A stretch of 27,118 bases of DNA, taken from assembly GCA_045603585.1 (NCBI GenBank), contig JAZUMK010000058.1:1-27118 (forward strand), written 5' to 3'. This DNA comes from SFEL01 sp045603585 (lineage in GTDB: Bacteria > Bacillota > Clostridia > Christensenellales > CAG-138). The translations under genes and the position numbers were made by a program. Under the pieces are notes generated by a model. It was not told the origin of the DNA and did no database searches. It saw only the letters and a program-made list of their open reading frames with translations. How positions within the stretch are numbered: position 1 is the first letter of the stretch; each line of letters begins with the position of its first letter. Shown in pieces: positions 6,590 through 14,273 of this stretch.

Positions 6590-6773
6590 ATTATCTATAC
6601 CCGCCCGCCGCCCTTTTAAGGTGTGTTTTCCTTACGGAAAACATGACGGCAGCCAATGATACAGAGCAGCTCAATACTGTTTTGGCTGATTCTATATGCA
6701 GGCGGTATACCGCCCATCGTCTTCGCCGCAAGGCGAAGATACATTAAAAGGGTGGCGGGTGGGTATAGATGAT
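6590..6773. mobile_element. MITE-like element B1, 184 bp with 30-bp terminal inverted repeats
   Basis: The left end (6590-6619), starting ATTATCTATACCCGCCCGCC, matches the inverted right end (6744-6773) at 27 of 30 positions. The interior contains short hairpins such as TTTTCC-TTAC-GGAAAA, GGCGGTATACCGCC and CTTCGCCGCAAGGCGAAG, and no credible gene. Related ends occur at 18849, 16899 and 15178. No clear target-site duplication is visible, so movement by a transposase is an inference. Confidence 0.7.
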
Positions 6774-6801
6774 CAATAACCTGACTTTTGCCCAAAACCA
6801 C

Positions 6802-6830
6802 AAATTCGGCCTCCCGTTGAGGCCGAATTT
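6802..6830 (-). terminator. Probable terminator of serS
   Basis: AAATTCGGCCTC (6802-6813) pairs with GAGGCCGAATTT (6819-6830) over a five-base loop. Read on the minus strand, it is followed by GTGGTTTTGGG, a weak T run, so termination may be modest. Confidence 0.55.
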
Positions 6831-6864
6831 GCGTATAACTGTTATTATTTTTTGACTTCTTTTG

Positions 6865-6890
6865 GTTCTTTTCTTCTAGAAGAAAAGAAC
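6865..6890. repeat. Family D palindrome D1 after serS
   Basis: This is a perfect 26-bp palindrome, GTTCTTTTCTTCT joined to its complement, ten bases beyond the serS stop. The flanks (CTTCTTTTG on the left and ATATA on the right) resemble those of D2 at 9039, the other copy, after argS. Confidence 0.75.
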
Positions 6891-6899
6891 ATATAACCC

Positions 6900-8168
6900 C
6901 TACTTAATATACTCACAACCCATGTACTTCACCAGCGCATCCGGAACCTTTACGGAGCCGTCGGGCTGCTGATAGTTTTCAAGGATGGCGGCAACGGTGC
7001 GGCCAACTGCCACGCCGGAGCCGTTGAGGGTATGAACCAGCTCAGGCTTTGCGCCCTTTTCACGGCGGAAGCGTATCTGAGCACGGCGGGCCTGGAAGTC
7101 CTCGAAATTGGAGCAGGAGCTGATCTCAACGTAGCGGTTGTAGCTGGGCATCCATACTTCGATGTCGTAGGTCTTTGCGCTGGAGAAGCCCAGATCGCCG
7201 GTGGACAGGCAAACCACGCGATAGGGCAGGCCAAGACCCTGCAGCACACGCTCTGCATCGGCGGTGAGGGATTCCAGCTCTGCATAGGAATCCTCAGGCT
7301 TTGCGAACTTTACCAGCTCCACCTTGTTGAACTGATGCTGGCGGATAAGGCCGCGGGTGTCACGGCCTGCGCTGCCGGCCTCGCTGCGGAAGCATGCGCT
7401 GTATGCGCAGTACTTGATGGGAAGCATATCTCCGTCCACGATGTCGCCCCGGAGCATATTGGTAACGGGTACCTCTGCGGTGGGGATGAGGAAGTAATCG
7501 GTATTGGTTACCTTGAAGGCATCCTCCTCAAACTTGGGCAGCTGACCGGTGCCGGTCATGGATGCGCGGTTTACCATATAGGGGGGCAGTATCTCGGTAT
7601 AGCCGTTTTCAGAATGGGTATCCAGGAAATAGCTGATGACCGCACGCTCCAGCCTTGCGCCAAGGCCGCGGTATACGGTAAAGCGTGCGCCGGTGATCTT
7701 GCCGGCGGTGGCAAAGTCCAGTATGTTCAGGCCTTCGCCGATGTCCCAGTGTGCCTTGGGCTCGTAATCAAAGGAGGGCACATTGCCCCAGCTGCGCAGC
7801 TCAACATTGTCTGCATCGTCTGCGCCCTCGGGTACGGATTCATGGGGGATGTTGGGAATGGACAGCAGCATGCCGTTCATTTCCTCATCCATGGCGGCGA
7901 TCTGCTCATCCAGCTCCTTTATGCGGGCACCTACTTTTTTCATTTCCGCCATCAGCTCAGTTGTGTCCTGTCCTGCCTTCTTCATGGCGGGAACCTTGGC
8001 GGATTCTTCGTTACGGCGTGCCTTGAGCTGCTCTGCTTCCTGCATGAGCTCACGGCGCTTGGCGTCCAGCTCGATAAGGCCGGATACGTCCGCGCCCTTT
8101 CCGCGGCGCTTTCTCATGGCCTCGGTCAGTGCTTCGGGGTTCTGGCGTATGCGCTTGATGTCCAGCAT
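6900..8168 (-). CDS. serS: Seryl-tRNA synthetase
   Basis: The start is the ATG at 8168, with AGGAGGAAAACAATA before it; an in-frame codon 36 bases upstream lacks such a site. The 422-residue product begins MLDIKRIRQNPEAL and has the long N-terminal coiled-coil arm (about 30-100) that grips the tRNA extra arm. The class II core follows, with motif 2 in CFRSEAGSAGRDTRGLIRQHQF and motif 3 in NGSGVAVGRTVAAILENYQ. It charges tRNA-Ser and tRNA-Sec with serine. A family C element lies between it and the upstream lipoprotein gene. No T-box is visible in its short leader. Confidence 0.96.
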   Translation of the reverse strand: MLDIKRIRQNPEALTEAMRKRRGKGADVSGLIELDAKRRELMQEAEQLKARRNEESAKVPAMKKAGQDTTELMAEMKKVGARIKELDEQIAAMDEEMNGMLLSIPNIPHESVPEGADDADNVELRSWGNVPSFDYEPKAHWDIGEGLNILDFATAGKITGARFTVYRGLGARLERAVISYFLDTHSENGYTEILPPYMVNRASMTGTGQLPKFEEDAFKVTNTDYFLIPTAEVPVTNMLRGDIVDGDMLPIKYCAYSACFRSEAGSAGRDTRGLIRQHQFNKVELVKFAKPEDSYAELESLTADAERVLQGLGLPYRVVCLSTGDLGFSSAKTYDIEVWMPSYNRYVEISSCSNFEDFQARRAQIRFRREKGAKPELVHTLNGSGVAVGRTVAAILENYQQPDGSVKVPDALVKYMGCEYIK

Positions 8169-8210
8169 TATTGTTTTCCTCCTGATAGAGTGTGTGGGGT
8201 TCATTTGAAT

Positions 8211-8273
8211 CTTCTTTTCTTTTTCTTTTCGTATCGAAAAGAAATAAGAAAAGAAGCAAAAGAAAAAGAAAAG
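8211..8273 (+). repeat. Family C mirror/hairpin element, copy C3
   Basis: The pyrimidine arm is 8211-8230, the loop GTATC, the first purine arm 8236-8256 and the second 8257-8273. CAAAAGAAAAAGAAAAG again equals the parallel complement of the pyrimidine arm after its first base. The flank ATAAAGTTTAAA (8274-8285) is shared with copy C4 at 19008, which is the reverse complement. It lies in the leader of serS on the opposite strand. Confidence 0.85.
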
Positions 8274-8308
8274 ATAAAGTTTAAAATGAATGATGTATTA
8301 AGGAAACT

Positions 8309-8941
8309 TTAGCTGATCTTTGAAAGCTCTGCGCCCATATCCGCAAAGAAGGCGGTAAGGGCTGCCTCGTCAGACCAGTCAACTTCATTATAGAGAAGGA
8401 ACAGCCCAGATGCGGAAACCGCGTTATCCTCGCCCGGGGTGAAGGTAATGGCGGCAGAAGGGCAGTTGTCGAATACGTAGAGATATATTACGCTTTCTGT
8501 CAGCGATTCGTCAACAAAGGTCTTTCCTGCGGCGCAGACGGCGGAGGCGGCCAAATTCTGCGCTCCGGCGTATGCGATTATCTGGGAGGCAAAAGCGCCG
8601 ATGAGCTTTTGCTTTGCAACTTCTTTAATGCTGTCGGGTATTTCGGATATTTCAGACCATTCTGCCATTGCGGCAAGGTATTCATCGCCGAGCCTGACGG
8701 CATACACGGCGGACGGTTTGCTGAAGTCTCCTTCCTGCACAGGTACGAGCAGCTCTGTTACGGATGTACTGCCCGTGGTGATGGACAGATATGCCTCGCT
8801 GCAAGCAAGCTCTGCCATGGTTTGGACAAGTTCCAGACCGTGGTCATAGGCTGTTTTGTCCGGTTTGGCGGCGCAGCCGACGAGGGCAGAAAGCAAGCAC
8901 ACACATGCCAGCATCAAAGCAAATTTACGTAAATACTTCAA
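8309..8941 (-). CDS. Uncharacterised lipoprotein
   Basis: The 210-residue product starts with TTG at 8941, supported by AAGGAGGTACACAG upstream. It has a lipoprotein signal (KYLRKFALMLACVCLLSALVGC) with lipobox LVGC, so the mature protein should be acylated at C23 and sit on the outer face of the membrane. The rest has short predicted helices, an aromatic-rich centre (VIYLYVFDN) and no motif I recognise. I assign no function. It lies between serS and argS on the same strand, with repeats on both sides, and may be carried as its own unit with the extended -10 at 8981. Confidence 0.8.
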   Translation of the reverse strand: MKYLRKFALMLACVCLLSALVGCAAKPDKTAYDHGLELVQTMAELACSEAYLSITTGSTSVTELLVPVQEGDFSKPSAVYAVRLGDEYLAAMAEWSEISEIPDSIKEVAKQKLIGAFASQIIAYAGAQNLAASAVCAAGKTFVDESLTESVIYLYVFDNCPSAAITFTPGEDNAVSASGLFLLYNEVDWSDEAALTAFFADMGAELSKIS

Positions 8942-8980
8942 ACTGTGTACCTCCTTGTGGAGTATGGAAGTTGTGAGGAT

Positions 8981-8989
8981 TTTATACCA
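8981..8989 (-). promoter_or_regulatory. Extended -10 promoter before the lipoprotein gene
   Basis: On the minus strand the bases read TGG-TATAAA, an extended -10 element about 40 bases before the TTG start. There is no good -35, so confidence is limited. Confidence 0.45.
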
Positions 8990-9005
8990 TCCATGTTATC
9001 CTTTG

Positions 9006-9063
9006 GTACTTTCCTTTAAGGAAAGTACGACTTTTTTGGTTCTTTTTTCTTAGAAAAAAGAAC
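9006..9063. repeat. Double palindrome with family D copy D2, after argS
   Basis: GTACTTTCC-TTTAA-GGAAAGTAC (9006-9028) is a perfect 9-bp stem. It is followed by GTTCTTTTTTC (9039-9049) with GAAAAAAGAAC (9053-9063), an 11-bp stem like D1 at 6865. It starts eight bases beyond the argS stop on the minus strand. Neither hairpin has a clear T run after it, so classical termination is uncertain. Confidence 0.7.
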
Positions 9064-9070
9064 ATATATG

Positions 9071-10762
9071 CTACATCCTTTCGGGAGCCTCTAATCCTAC
9101 CAAGTACAGTCCCTGCCTGATGGCGATGCGGGCGGCATCGGTGAGGGCAAGGCGTGCATTGCGTACGGCGGCGTCATCCACCATTATCTTGTTGTCAAAG
9201 TAGAACTTGTTGTAGGCGGTGCATATCTCCATTGCGGCGCGGGCCACAACATAGGGCTCGTTCTTTTCTGCGGCCAGCTTTACTGCATCGGGCAGGGCGG
9301 CAATGGCCTTGATAAGGGCAGTAGAAGCGGCATCCGTGAGGGAGGATGCGTCGATATTTGCCCTGTCGTACTCCCCTGCCTTGCGGAGAACGGAGCAGCA
9401 GCGGGCGTGGGTGTACTGGGCATAGGGGCCGGTTTCGCCGTCAAAGTTCAGCACCTTGCTCCAGGAGAAGGTGGTGTCCTTGATGCGGCTGTTGTACAGC
9501 ATGCCCCACACTATCGCGCCAACGCCAACGGCGGCGGCAACGGCATCACGATCCTCAAGATCGGGGCTCTTTTCGGCTATAATTTCGCCGGTTTTTTCCA
9601 CGGCGGCGTTGAGAACGTCCTCAAGGTATACCACATTGCCGCTGCGGGTGGAGAGGGTACCCTCCTCCATGGATACCATGCCGAAGTTTACATGCTCGCA
9701 GTCCTTTACCCAATCGTTACCCATAAGCTCCAGCACCTTGAATATCTGCCTGAAGTGGAGATTCTGCTGGTAAGCCACAACGTAGAGGGACTTTACGAAA
9801 TCGTAGTGATTCTTGCGGTAAATGGCGGCGGCCAGATCGCGGGTGGCGTAGAGGGTGGCGCCGTCGGAGCGGAGCACTATGCAGGGGGGCATGTCGTATT
9901 CCGACAGGTCAACCATGGTTGCGCCCTTGTCCACGGTAAGCAGACCCTTTGCGCGAAGCTCATCCACGACGGGGGCCATCTTGTCCTCGTAGAAGGATTC
10001 GCCTGCGTAGCTGTCAAAGTGTACGCCAAGGCGGTCGTATATCTTGCCCACTTCATAGAGGGAAAGGTCCTTGAACTGCTGCCAGAGCTCAACTGCTTCC
10101 TTGTCGCCGTCTTCTATCTTTTTGAACCATGCCCTTGCTTCGTCGTCCAGCTCGGGGTGCTGCTCTGCCTCCTGATGGAAGCGGACATACAGCTGAACAA
10201 GCTCCCGGACGGTGCTTTCGGGAACAGGCTTTTCGCCCCACATCTTATAGGCCACGATCATCTTGCCGAACTGGGTGCCCCAGTCGCCAAGGTGATTGAT
10301 GGCGATGGCATTGTAGCCAAGAGCCTTGTAAATGCGGTAAAGTGAGCTGCCGATGGCGGTGCTGGGCAGGTGGCCGATATGGCAGGGCTTTGCGATATTG
10401 ATGGAGGAAAACTCCACGCATACGTTTTTGCCTGCGCCCATATCGGAGCCGCCGTAGCTTTCGCCCATGGAAAGGACCTTGTTCAGAATATCCGCAGCGT
10501 AGGCGGACTTGTCTGCAAAGAAGTTAAGGTAGCCGCCCATGGCCACGGCTTTGCTCAGGCCTGCGGGCAGGACAAGGGATTCCTGCAGCTCCGCGGCTAT
10601 TGCGGGAGGAGCCTTGCGCATGGTCTTTGCCAGGCGGAAGCAGGGGAAGGCGTAATCGCCCATGTCGGTATTGGGGGGATTTTCAATCCAGTCGCGGAGG
10701 GTATCCGCCTCCATGCCGGTGAGGGCTGCCAATGCATTGGCGATGGCTGTTTTGTGATCCAT
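9071..10762 (-). CDS. argS: Arginyl-tRNA synthetase
   Basis: The start is the ATG at 10762, preceded by AAGGAGATATT; this beats an in-frame codon 69 bases upstream. The 563-residue product has the class I HIGH motif in NIAKPCHIGHLPSTAIG, an N-terminal Arg-S additional domain that contacts the tRNA D-arm, and a C-terminal DALR anticodon-binding domain ending VARAAMEICTAYNKFYFDNKI. As in many arginyl enzymes, no canonical KMSKS is evident; the region around VSMEEGTLSTRSGNVV occupies that place. The leader can form a small GGTGC/GCACC hairpin. The promoter is at 10811-10839. Confidence 0.95.
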   Translation of the reverse strand: MDHKTAIANALAALTGMEADTLRDWIENPPNTDMGDYAFPCFRLAKTMRKAPPAIAAELQESLVLPAGLSKAVAMGGYLNFFADKSAYAADILNKVLSMGESYGGSDMGAGKNVCVEFSSINIAKPCHIGHLPSTAIGSSLYRIYKALGYNAIAINHLGDWGTQFGKMIVAYKMWGEKPVPESTVRELVQLYVRFHQEAEQHPELDDEARAWFKKIEDGDKEAVELWQQFKDLSLYEVGKIYDRLGVHFDSYAGESFYEDKMAPVVDELRAKGLLTVDKGATMVDLSEYDMPPCIVLRSDGATLYATRDLAAAIYRKNHYDFVKSLYVVAYQQNLHFRQIFKVLELMGNDWVKDCEHVNFGMVSMEEGTLSTRSGNVVYLEDVLNAAVEKTGEIIAEKSPDLEDRDAVAAAVGVGAIVWGMLYNSRIKDTTFSWSKVLNFDGETGPYAQYTHARCCSVLRKAGEYDRANIDASSLTDAASTALIKAIAALPDAVKLAAEKNEPYVVARAAMEICTAYNKFYFDNKIMVDDAAVRNARLALTDAARIAIRQGLYLVGLEAPERM

Positions 10763-10810
10763 AATATCTCCTTGAAGGGTGCATGGGGCACCGATATTTT
10801 CCAATATAGT

Positions 10811-10839
10811 AGTATAACACATATTTCGCAAAATGTTAA
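10811..10839 (-). promoter_or_regulatory. Promoter of argS
   Basis: Read on the minus strand, TTAACA (10839-10834) lies 17 bases before TATACT (10816-10811). Its -35 box is one base from the -35 box of the divergent sortase promoter. Confidence 0.82.
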
Positions 10840-10840
10840 C

Positions 10841-10869
10841 TTGATAGCGGGTAAATCCAATGCTATAAT
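10841..10869 (+). promoter_or_regulatory. Promoter of the sortase gene, predicted leaderless start
   Basis: TTGATA (10841-10846), 17 bases, then TATAAT (10864-10869), with TG one base before the -10. Six bases separate the -10 from the ATG at 10876, so the transcript should begin at the A of the start codon. No ribosome binding site precedes it. Confidence 0.82.
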
Positions 10870-10875
10870 ACAGCC

Positions 10876-11682
10876 ATGGACGAGAATAAAATTATCAATC
10901 AAATAGCAGACGATGCTCTGAATCAGGTTGTCCCTCAGGAAAATGCAGATAATGCGGCTGAGGGTGATAAGCTCAGCAAAAAGAAAAAGCGCCGCCGCAT
11001 AAGGCGTATCATTGCGGCTGCTTTGCTTTTGTATGCCGCGGTCATACTGTTCCGTCAGTATGTGTTTATCCCGGATAAGTACGAGGCTCCTCCCGCGCCC
11101 GAGGCAACTCCCGTGGCAGAGCTGTCGGCTACTCCTGCGCCCACTCCCTACGTAAAGAAGATACCCGTAAAGATGTACTTTACCGAGCGTGAAGTAAGCT
11201 TTGACGTGGTGCCTGTGGGCATAGTGCCCTATACCGATGCGGAGGGCAATCAGGTGGTAACACCCCAGGGCCAGAAGGTATACACCATGGACACCCTGGA
11301 TACCGAAAAGTCCGCCGCATGGCTGGAAAACAGCTCCTCCCCCGGCGAATACGGCAACGCCATATTCAATGGCCACGTTACCTGGAAGAAGGTTGCGGGC
11401 GTATTTTCTCTGCTCCCCAAGATGGAGCCGGGCGAAGAGATAGTGGTGGGATACGACGATGGCTCCACCATGACCTTCCTTGTGGACAGGGTGAATATTT
11501 TCGCCTTTGACGACGAGCCTGCGGACGTTATGGCATACGATACCGGCGACTCCCGCATGACCCTTATCACCTGCTACGGCGAAAGCTGGAACAGCGAAAT
11601 GGGTACTCGCGAGCAGCGCTGCGTGGTTGTGGCAAAGCCCGCCAATCCCGATGAGATAATCTATCCCGAAAACGCAGAATAA
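10876..11682 (+). CDS. Sortase family protein (class not assigned)
   Basis: The 268-residue product has a lysine/arginine-rich cytoplasmic stretch (residues 33-44), one membrane segment (about 44-63), a proline/alanine-rich spacer (about 70-95) and an extracellular sortase domain. The catalytic triad is visible: H167 in FNGHVTW, C233 in TLITCYG and R248 in EQRCVVVA. Sortases cleave a sorting signal and join the protein to peptidoglycan or to pilin. No substrate gene is adjacent, so its target is unknown. It has its own divergent promoter with no untranslated leader and ends in a strong terminator. Confidence 0.87.
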   Translation: MDENKIINQIADDALNQVVPQENADNAAEGDKLSKKKKRRRIRRIIAAALLLYAAVILFRQYVFIPDKYEAPPAPEATPVAELSATPAPTPYVKKIPVKMYFTEREVSFDVVPVGIVPYTDAEGNQVVTPQGQKVYTMDTLDTEKSAAWLENSSSPGEYGNAIFNGHVTWKKVAGVFSLLPKMEPGEEIVVGYDDGSTMTFLVDRVNIFAFDDEPADVMAYDTGDSRMTLITCYGESWNSEMGTREQRCVVVAKPANPDEIIYPENAE

Positions 11683-11698
11683 CAAAAAACAATAATTG

Positions 11699-11732
11699 CC
11701 GCCCTGTGGGAGCTCCACGGGGCGGTTTTTTT
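11699..11732 (+). terminator. Intrinsic terminator after the sortase gene
   Basis: CCGCCCTGTGG (11699-11709) pairs with CCACGGGGCGG (11715-11725), with a GAGCT loop, and seven T follow. Confidence 0.93.
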
Positions 11733-11853
11733 AAGTAAAAGGTAACAGTGAAGAGTGAAAAGGTGAAGGGGGCAAATTCAACAAATCTACGGAATATGCT
11801 GCTGCGGGAGAAAAAATAATGGGGCAATTCAAAGCCCTTTGCGGCTTATACCA

Positions 11854-11882
11854 TTGACAAAGCGGCACAAAGTCTATAAAAT
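11854..11882 (+). promoter_or_regulatory. Promoter of the metS leader
   Basis: A perfect TTGACA (11854-11859) is 17 bases from TAAAAT (11877-11882). Transcription should start near 11889, giving a leader of about 375 bases before metS. The 120 bases before this promoter, after the sortase terminator, hold nothing I recognise. Confidence 0.8.
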
Positions 11883-11888
11883 ATCTAA

Positions 11889-12150
11889 GAATGAATATCC
11901 GCGCAATGACGGAAAGAGTAAGCAGGGATACAGCCCATAGCGAGCGGGGGACGGTGCAAGCCCCGCGGGAAAGGCCTCTGCCCAACATGGCTCCCGAGCG
12001 CCCCGATTCGAACGGCATTCTGCCCTGAGTTTCGGGCGGGTCCTCCCGATACAGAGAAACTTATGAGCCGCATAAGGGTCAGCCTTTGCGGGAAGTAGGG
12101 TGGTACCGCGGAAATATTCCGCCCCTATGCCGTTGCGCATAGGATTTTTT
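11889..12150 (+). promoter_or_regulatory. T-box leader with AUG (methionine) specifier
   Basis: The canonical T-box bulge sequence AGGGTGGTACCGCG is at 12097-12110. Stem I carries the AG-bulge and distal-loop pattern (GCGAGCGGGGGACGGTGCAAG region, 11938-11960) and, on the 3' side of the specifier loop, AAC-ATG-GCTCCCGAG; the ATG at 11987-11989 would pair with the tRNA-Met anticodon. The antiterminator (12097-12125) competes with a terminator: CCTATGC (12124-12130), GCATAGG (12137-12143) and six T (12145-12150). Uncharged tRNA-Met should favour read-through into metS, which starts 115 bases later. Confidence 0.93.
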
Positions 12151-12265
12151 ATTTTTCGTAATTTTGCGAAAAAACCTTTTTTGCAAGCCTCCGGCATGAG
12201 GCAAATGAAATTGTGTATCGTGTTTAAAACAGTTACATACTAAAGACCATAGAAGGAGATAAGCT

Positions 12266-14272
12266 ATGCCTGAAAAGAAGACATTCTACATCACCACGCC
12301 TATTTATTACCCCAGCGATAAGCTGCACATCGGCCACAGCTATACCACCGTTGCCGCAGACGCCATCGCCCGCTATAAGCGCATGACCGGCTATGACGTA
12401 TACTTCCTCACCGGCTCCGACGAGCACGGCCAGAAGATCGAGCGCAAGGCCAAGGAAAAGGGCGTTACCCCCCAGAAGTACGTTGACGATATCGTTGCCA
12501 CCTTCAAGGATCTGTGGAAGCTGATGGACATCACCAATGACGGCTTTGTCCGCACCACCGACGACTATCACGTGGCAAGCGTTCAGAAGATATTCAAAAA
12601 GCTCTATGAGCAGGGCGATATCTACAAGTCCTCCTACGAAGGCCTGTACTGCACTCCCTGCGAGAGCTTCTGGCTTGAGCGTCAGCTGAAGGACGGCTGC
12701 TGCCCCGATTGCGGCAGGCCCGTTGAAAAGGTTCAGGAGGAAAGCTACTTCTTCAAGATGAGCAAGTACGCTCCCCGCCTTATCCAGCACATCAAGGATC
12801 ATCCCGAGTTCATTCAGCCTCCTGCCCGCGCACACGAGTTGCTGAACAACTTCCTGCTGCCCGGCCTTGAGGATCTGTGCGTATCCCGTACCAGCTTCAA
12901 GTGGGGTATCCCCGTTGACTTTGATGACAAGCACGTTGTATACGTTTGGCTGGATGCCCTTTCCAACTACATCACCAAGCTGGGCTTCTATTCCGATGAC
13001 GACAGCATGTACAAGAAGTACTGGCCCGTTGACGTGCATCTGGTAGGCAAGGAGATAGTTCGTTTCCATACCATTATATGGCCCATCATGCTGATGGCGC
13101 TTAATGAGCCCCTGCCCAAGCAGGTATTCGGCCATGGCTGGCTGATACTTGAGGGCGGCAAGATGTCCAAGTCCAAGGGCAACGTTGTTGACCCCGTCAA
13201 GCTGTGCAACCGCTACGGCGTGGACTCCATCCGCTACTTCCTGCTGCGCGAGGTTCCCTTCGGCTCCGACGGCGTATTCTCCAACGAGGCGCTGATCTAT
13301 CGCATCAATTCCGACCTTGCAAACGATCTGGGCAACCTGCTGTCCCGTACCGTAAGCATGATCGATAAGTACTTCGGCGGCGTTATCCCCGCCCCCACCT
13401 GCCCCAACCCCGAGCAGGACGATATGATACTTTCCCTGGCCCGCGAGCTGCCTGCAAAGGTAGAGACCGCCATGAACGAGTGGAAGATACCCGAGGCTCT
13501 GGAGGCCATATGGGCGCTTATCGGCGCAAGCAACAAGTACATCGACGTTACTGCCCCCTGGGTGCTGGCCAAGGACGAGGCAAACAAGGAACGTCTGGGT
13601 ACCGTAATGTACAACCTGGCCGAGGCTCTGCGCGTTGTTGCCATCCTCATTCAGCCCTACCTCCCCAACACCTCCCCCAAGATGTTTGCACAGCTGGGCG
13701 TTGAGGGCGAGCTGACTGCCTACGAAGCCTGCGAATTCGGCAAGCTGCCCGCCGGCACCAGGGTATGCAAGGGCGAGGCTATGTTCCCCCGCATCGACGT
13801 TAAGAAGGAGCTGGAAGAGCTGGAAGCCGAAACTCTCGCCGCCATGGCAGCAGCACAGGCAGCAGAGGCCGCAAAGCAGAACCACGTTCCCGCCGAAGCC
13901 AAGGCAGAGGAAGCCAAGGAAGTTAAGGAAGAGGAGCTTATCGACTTTGATACCTTCTGCAAGGTAAAGCTGAAGGTTGCAAAGGTACTGGACTGCAAGA
14001 TCGTTGAAAAGAGCAAGAAGCTGCTGCAGTTCACCCTGGATTGCGGCGAGGCCGAGCCCCGCACCATCCTGTCCGGCATCCGCAAGTGGTACTCTGAGCC
14101 CGAAGCCCTCATCGGCAAGAGCGTTATCATCGCCGCAAACCTTGCTCCCCGCAAGATAGCCGGCATTGAAAGCAAGGGCATGATCCTTTCCGCCATCACC
14201 GAGGACGAAGAGACCCTGTCCATGCTCACCACCATGGAGGATGTTATCCCCGGCGGTTCTGAAGTAAGCTAA
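12266..14272 (+). CDS. metS: Methionyl-tRNA synthetase with C-terminal tRNA-binding domain
   Basis: The 668-residue product has the class I HIGH motif at 21-24 (KLHIGHSYT), KMSKS at 299-303 (GGKMSKSKGN) and a CXXC-type zinc knuckle (C129, C132, C146, C149). The anticodon-binding helical domain spans about 380-510. After an alanine/glutamate-rich linker (about 525-560) comes an EMAP-II-like tRNA-binding domain (about 560-668, beginning IDFDTFCKVKLKVAKVLDC) that also serves for dimerisation. It supplies Met-tRNA for initiation and elongation. AGAAGGAGAT precedes the ATG, and the Met T-box lies in its leader. A family A repeat follows within six bases of the stop. Confidence 0.96.
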   Translation: MPEKKTFYITTPIYYPSDKLHIGHSYTTVAADAIARYKRMTGYDVYFLTGSDEHGQKIERKAKEKGVTPQKYVDDIVATFKDLWKLMDITNDGFVRTTDDYHVASVQKIFKKLYEQGDIYKSSYEGLYCTPCESFWLERQLKDGCCPDCGRPVEKVQEESYFFKMSKYAPRLIQHIKDHPEFIQPPARAHELLNNFLLPGLEDLCVSRTSFKWGIPVDFDDKHVVYVWLDALSNYITKLGFYSDDDSMYKKYWPVDVHLVGKEIVRFHTIIWPIMLMALNEPLPKQVFGHGWLILEGGKMSKSKGNVVDPVKLCNRYGVDSIRYFLLREVPFGSDGVFSNEALIYRINSDLANDLGNLLSRTVSMIDKYFGGVIPAPTCPNPEQDDMILSLARELPAKVETAMNEWKIPEALEAIWALIGASNKYIDVTAPWVLAKDEANKERLGTVMYNLAEALRVVAILIQPYLPNTSPKMFAQLGVEGELTAYEACEFGKLPAGTRVCKGEAMFPRIDVKKELEELEAETLAAMAAAQAAEAAKQNHVPAEAKAEEAKEVKEEELIDFDTFCKVKLKVAKVLDCKIVEKSKKLLQFTLDCGEAEPRTILSGIRKWYSEPEALIGKSVIIAANLAPRKIAGIESKGMILSAITEDEETLSMLTTMEDVIPGGSEVS

Positions 14273-14273
14273 A

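Noticed and set aside
6559..6747. 62-codon frame inside the MITE-like element
   Set aside because: Starts in the sigH terminator, has no ribosome binding site and is not kept in copy B2.
12000..12020. GTTCGAATC on the minus strand, like a tRNA T-loop
   Set aside because: It lies inside the metS T-box leader and no acceptor, D or anticodon arm can be drawn around it.
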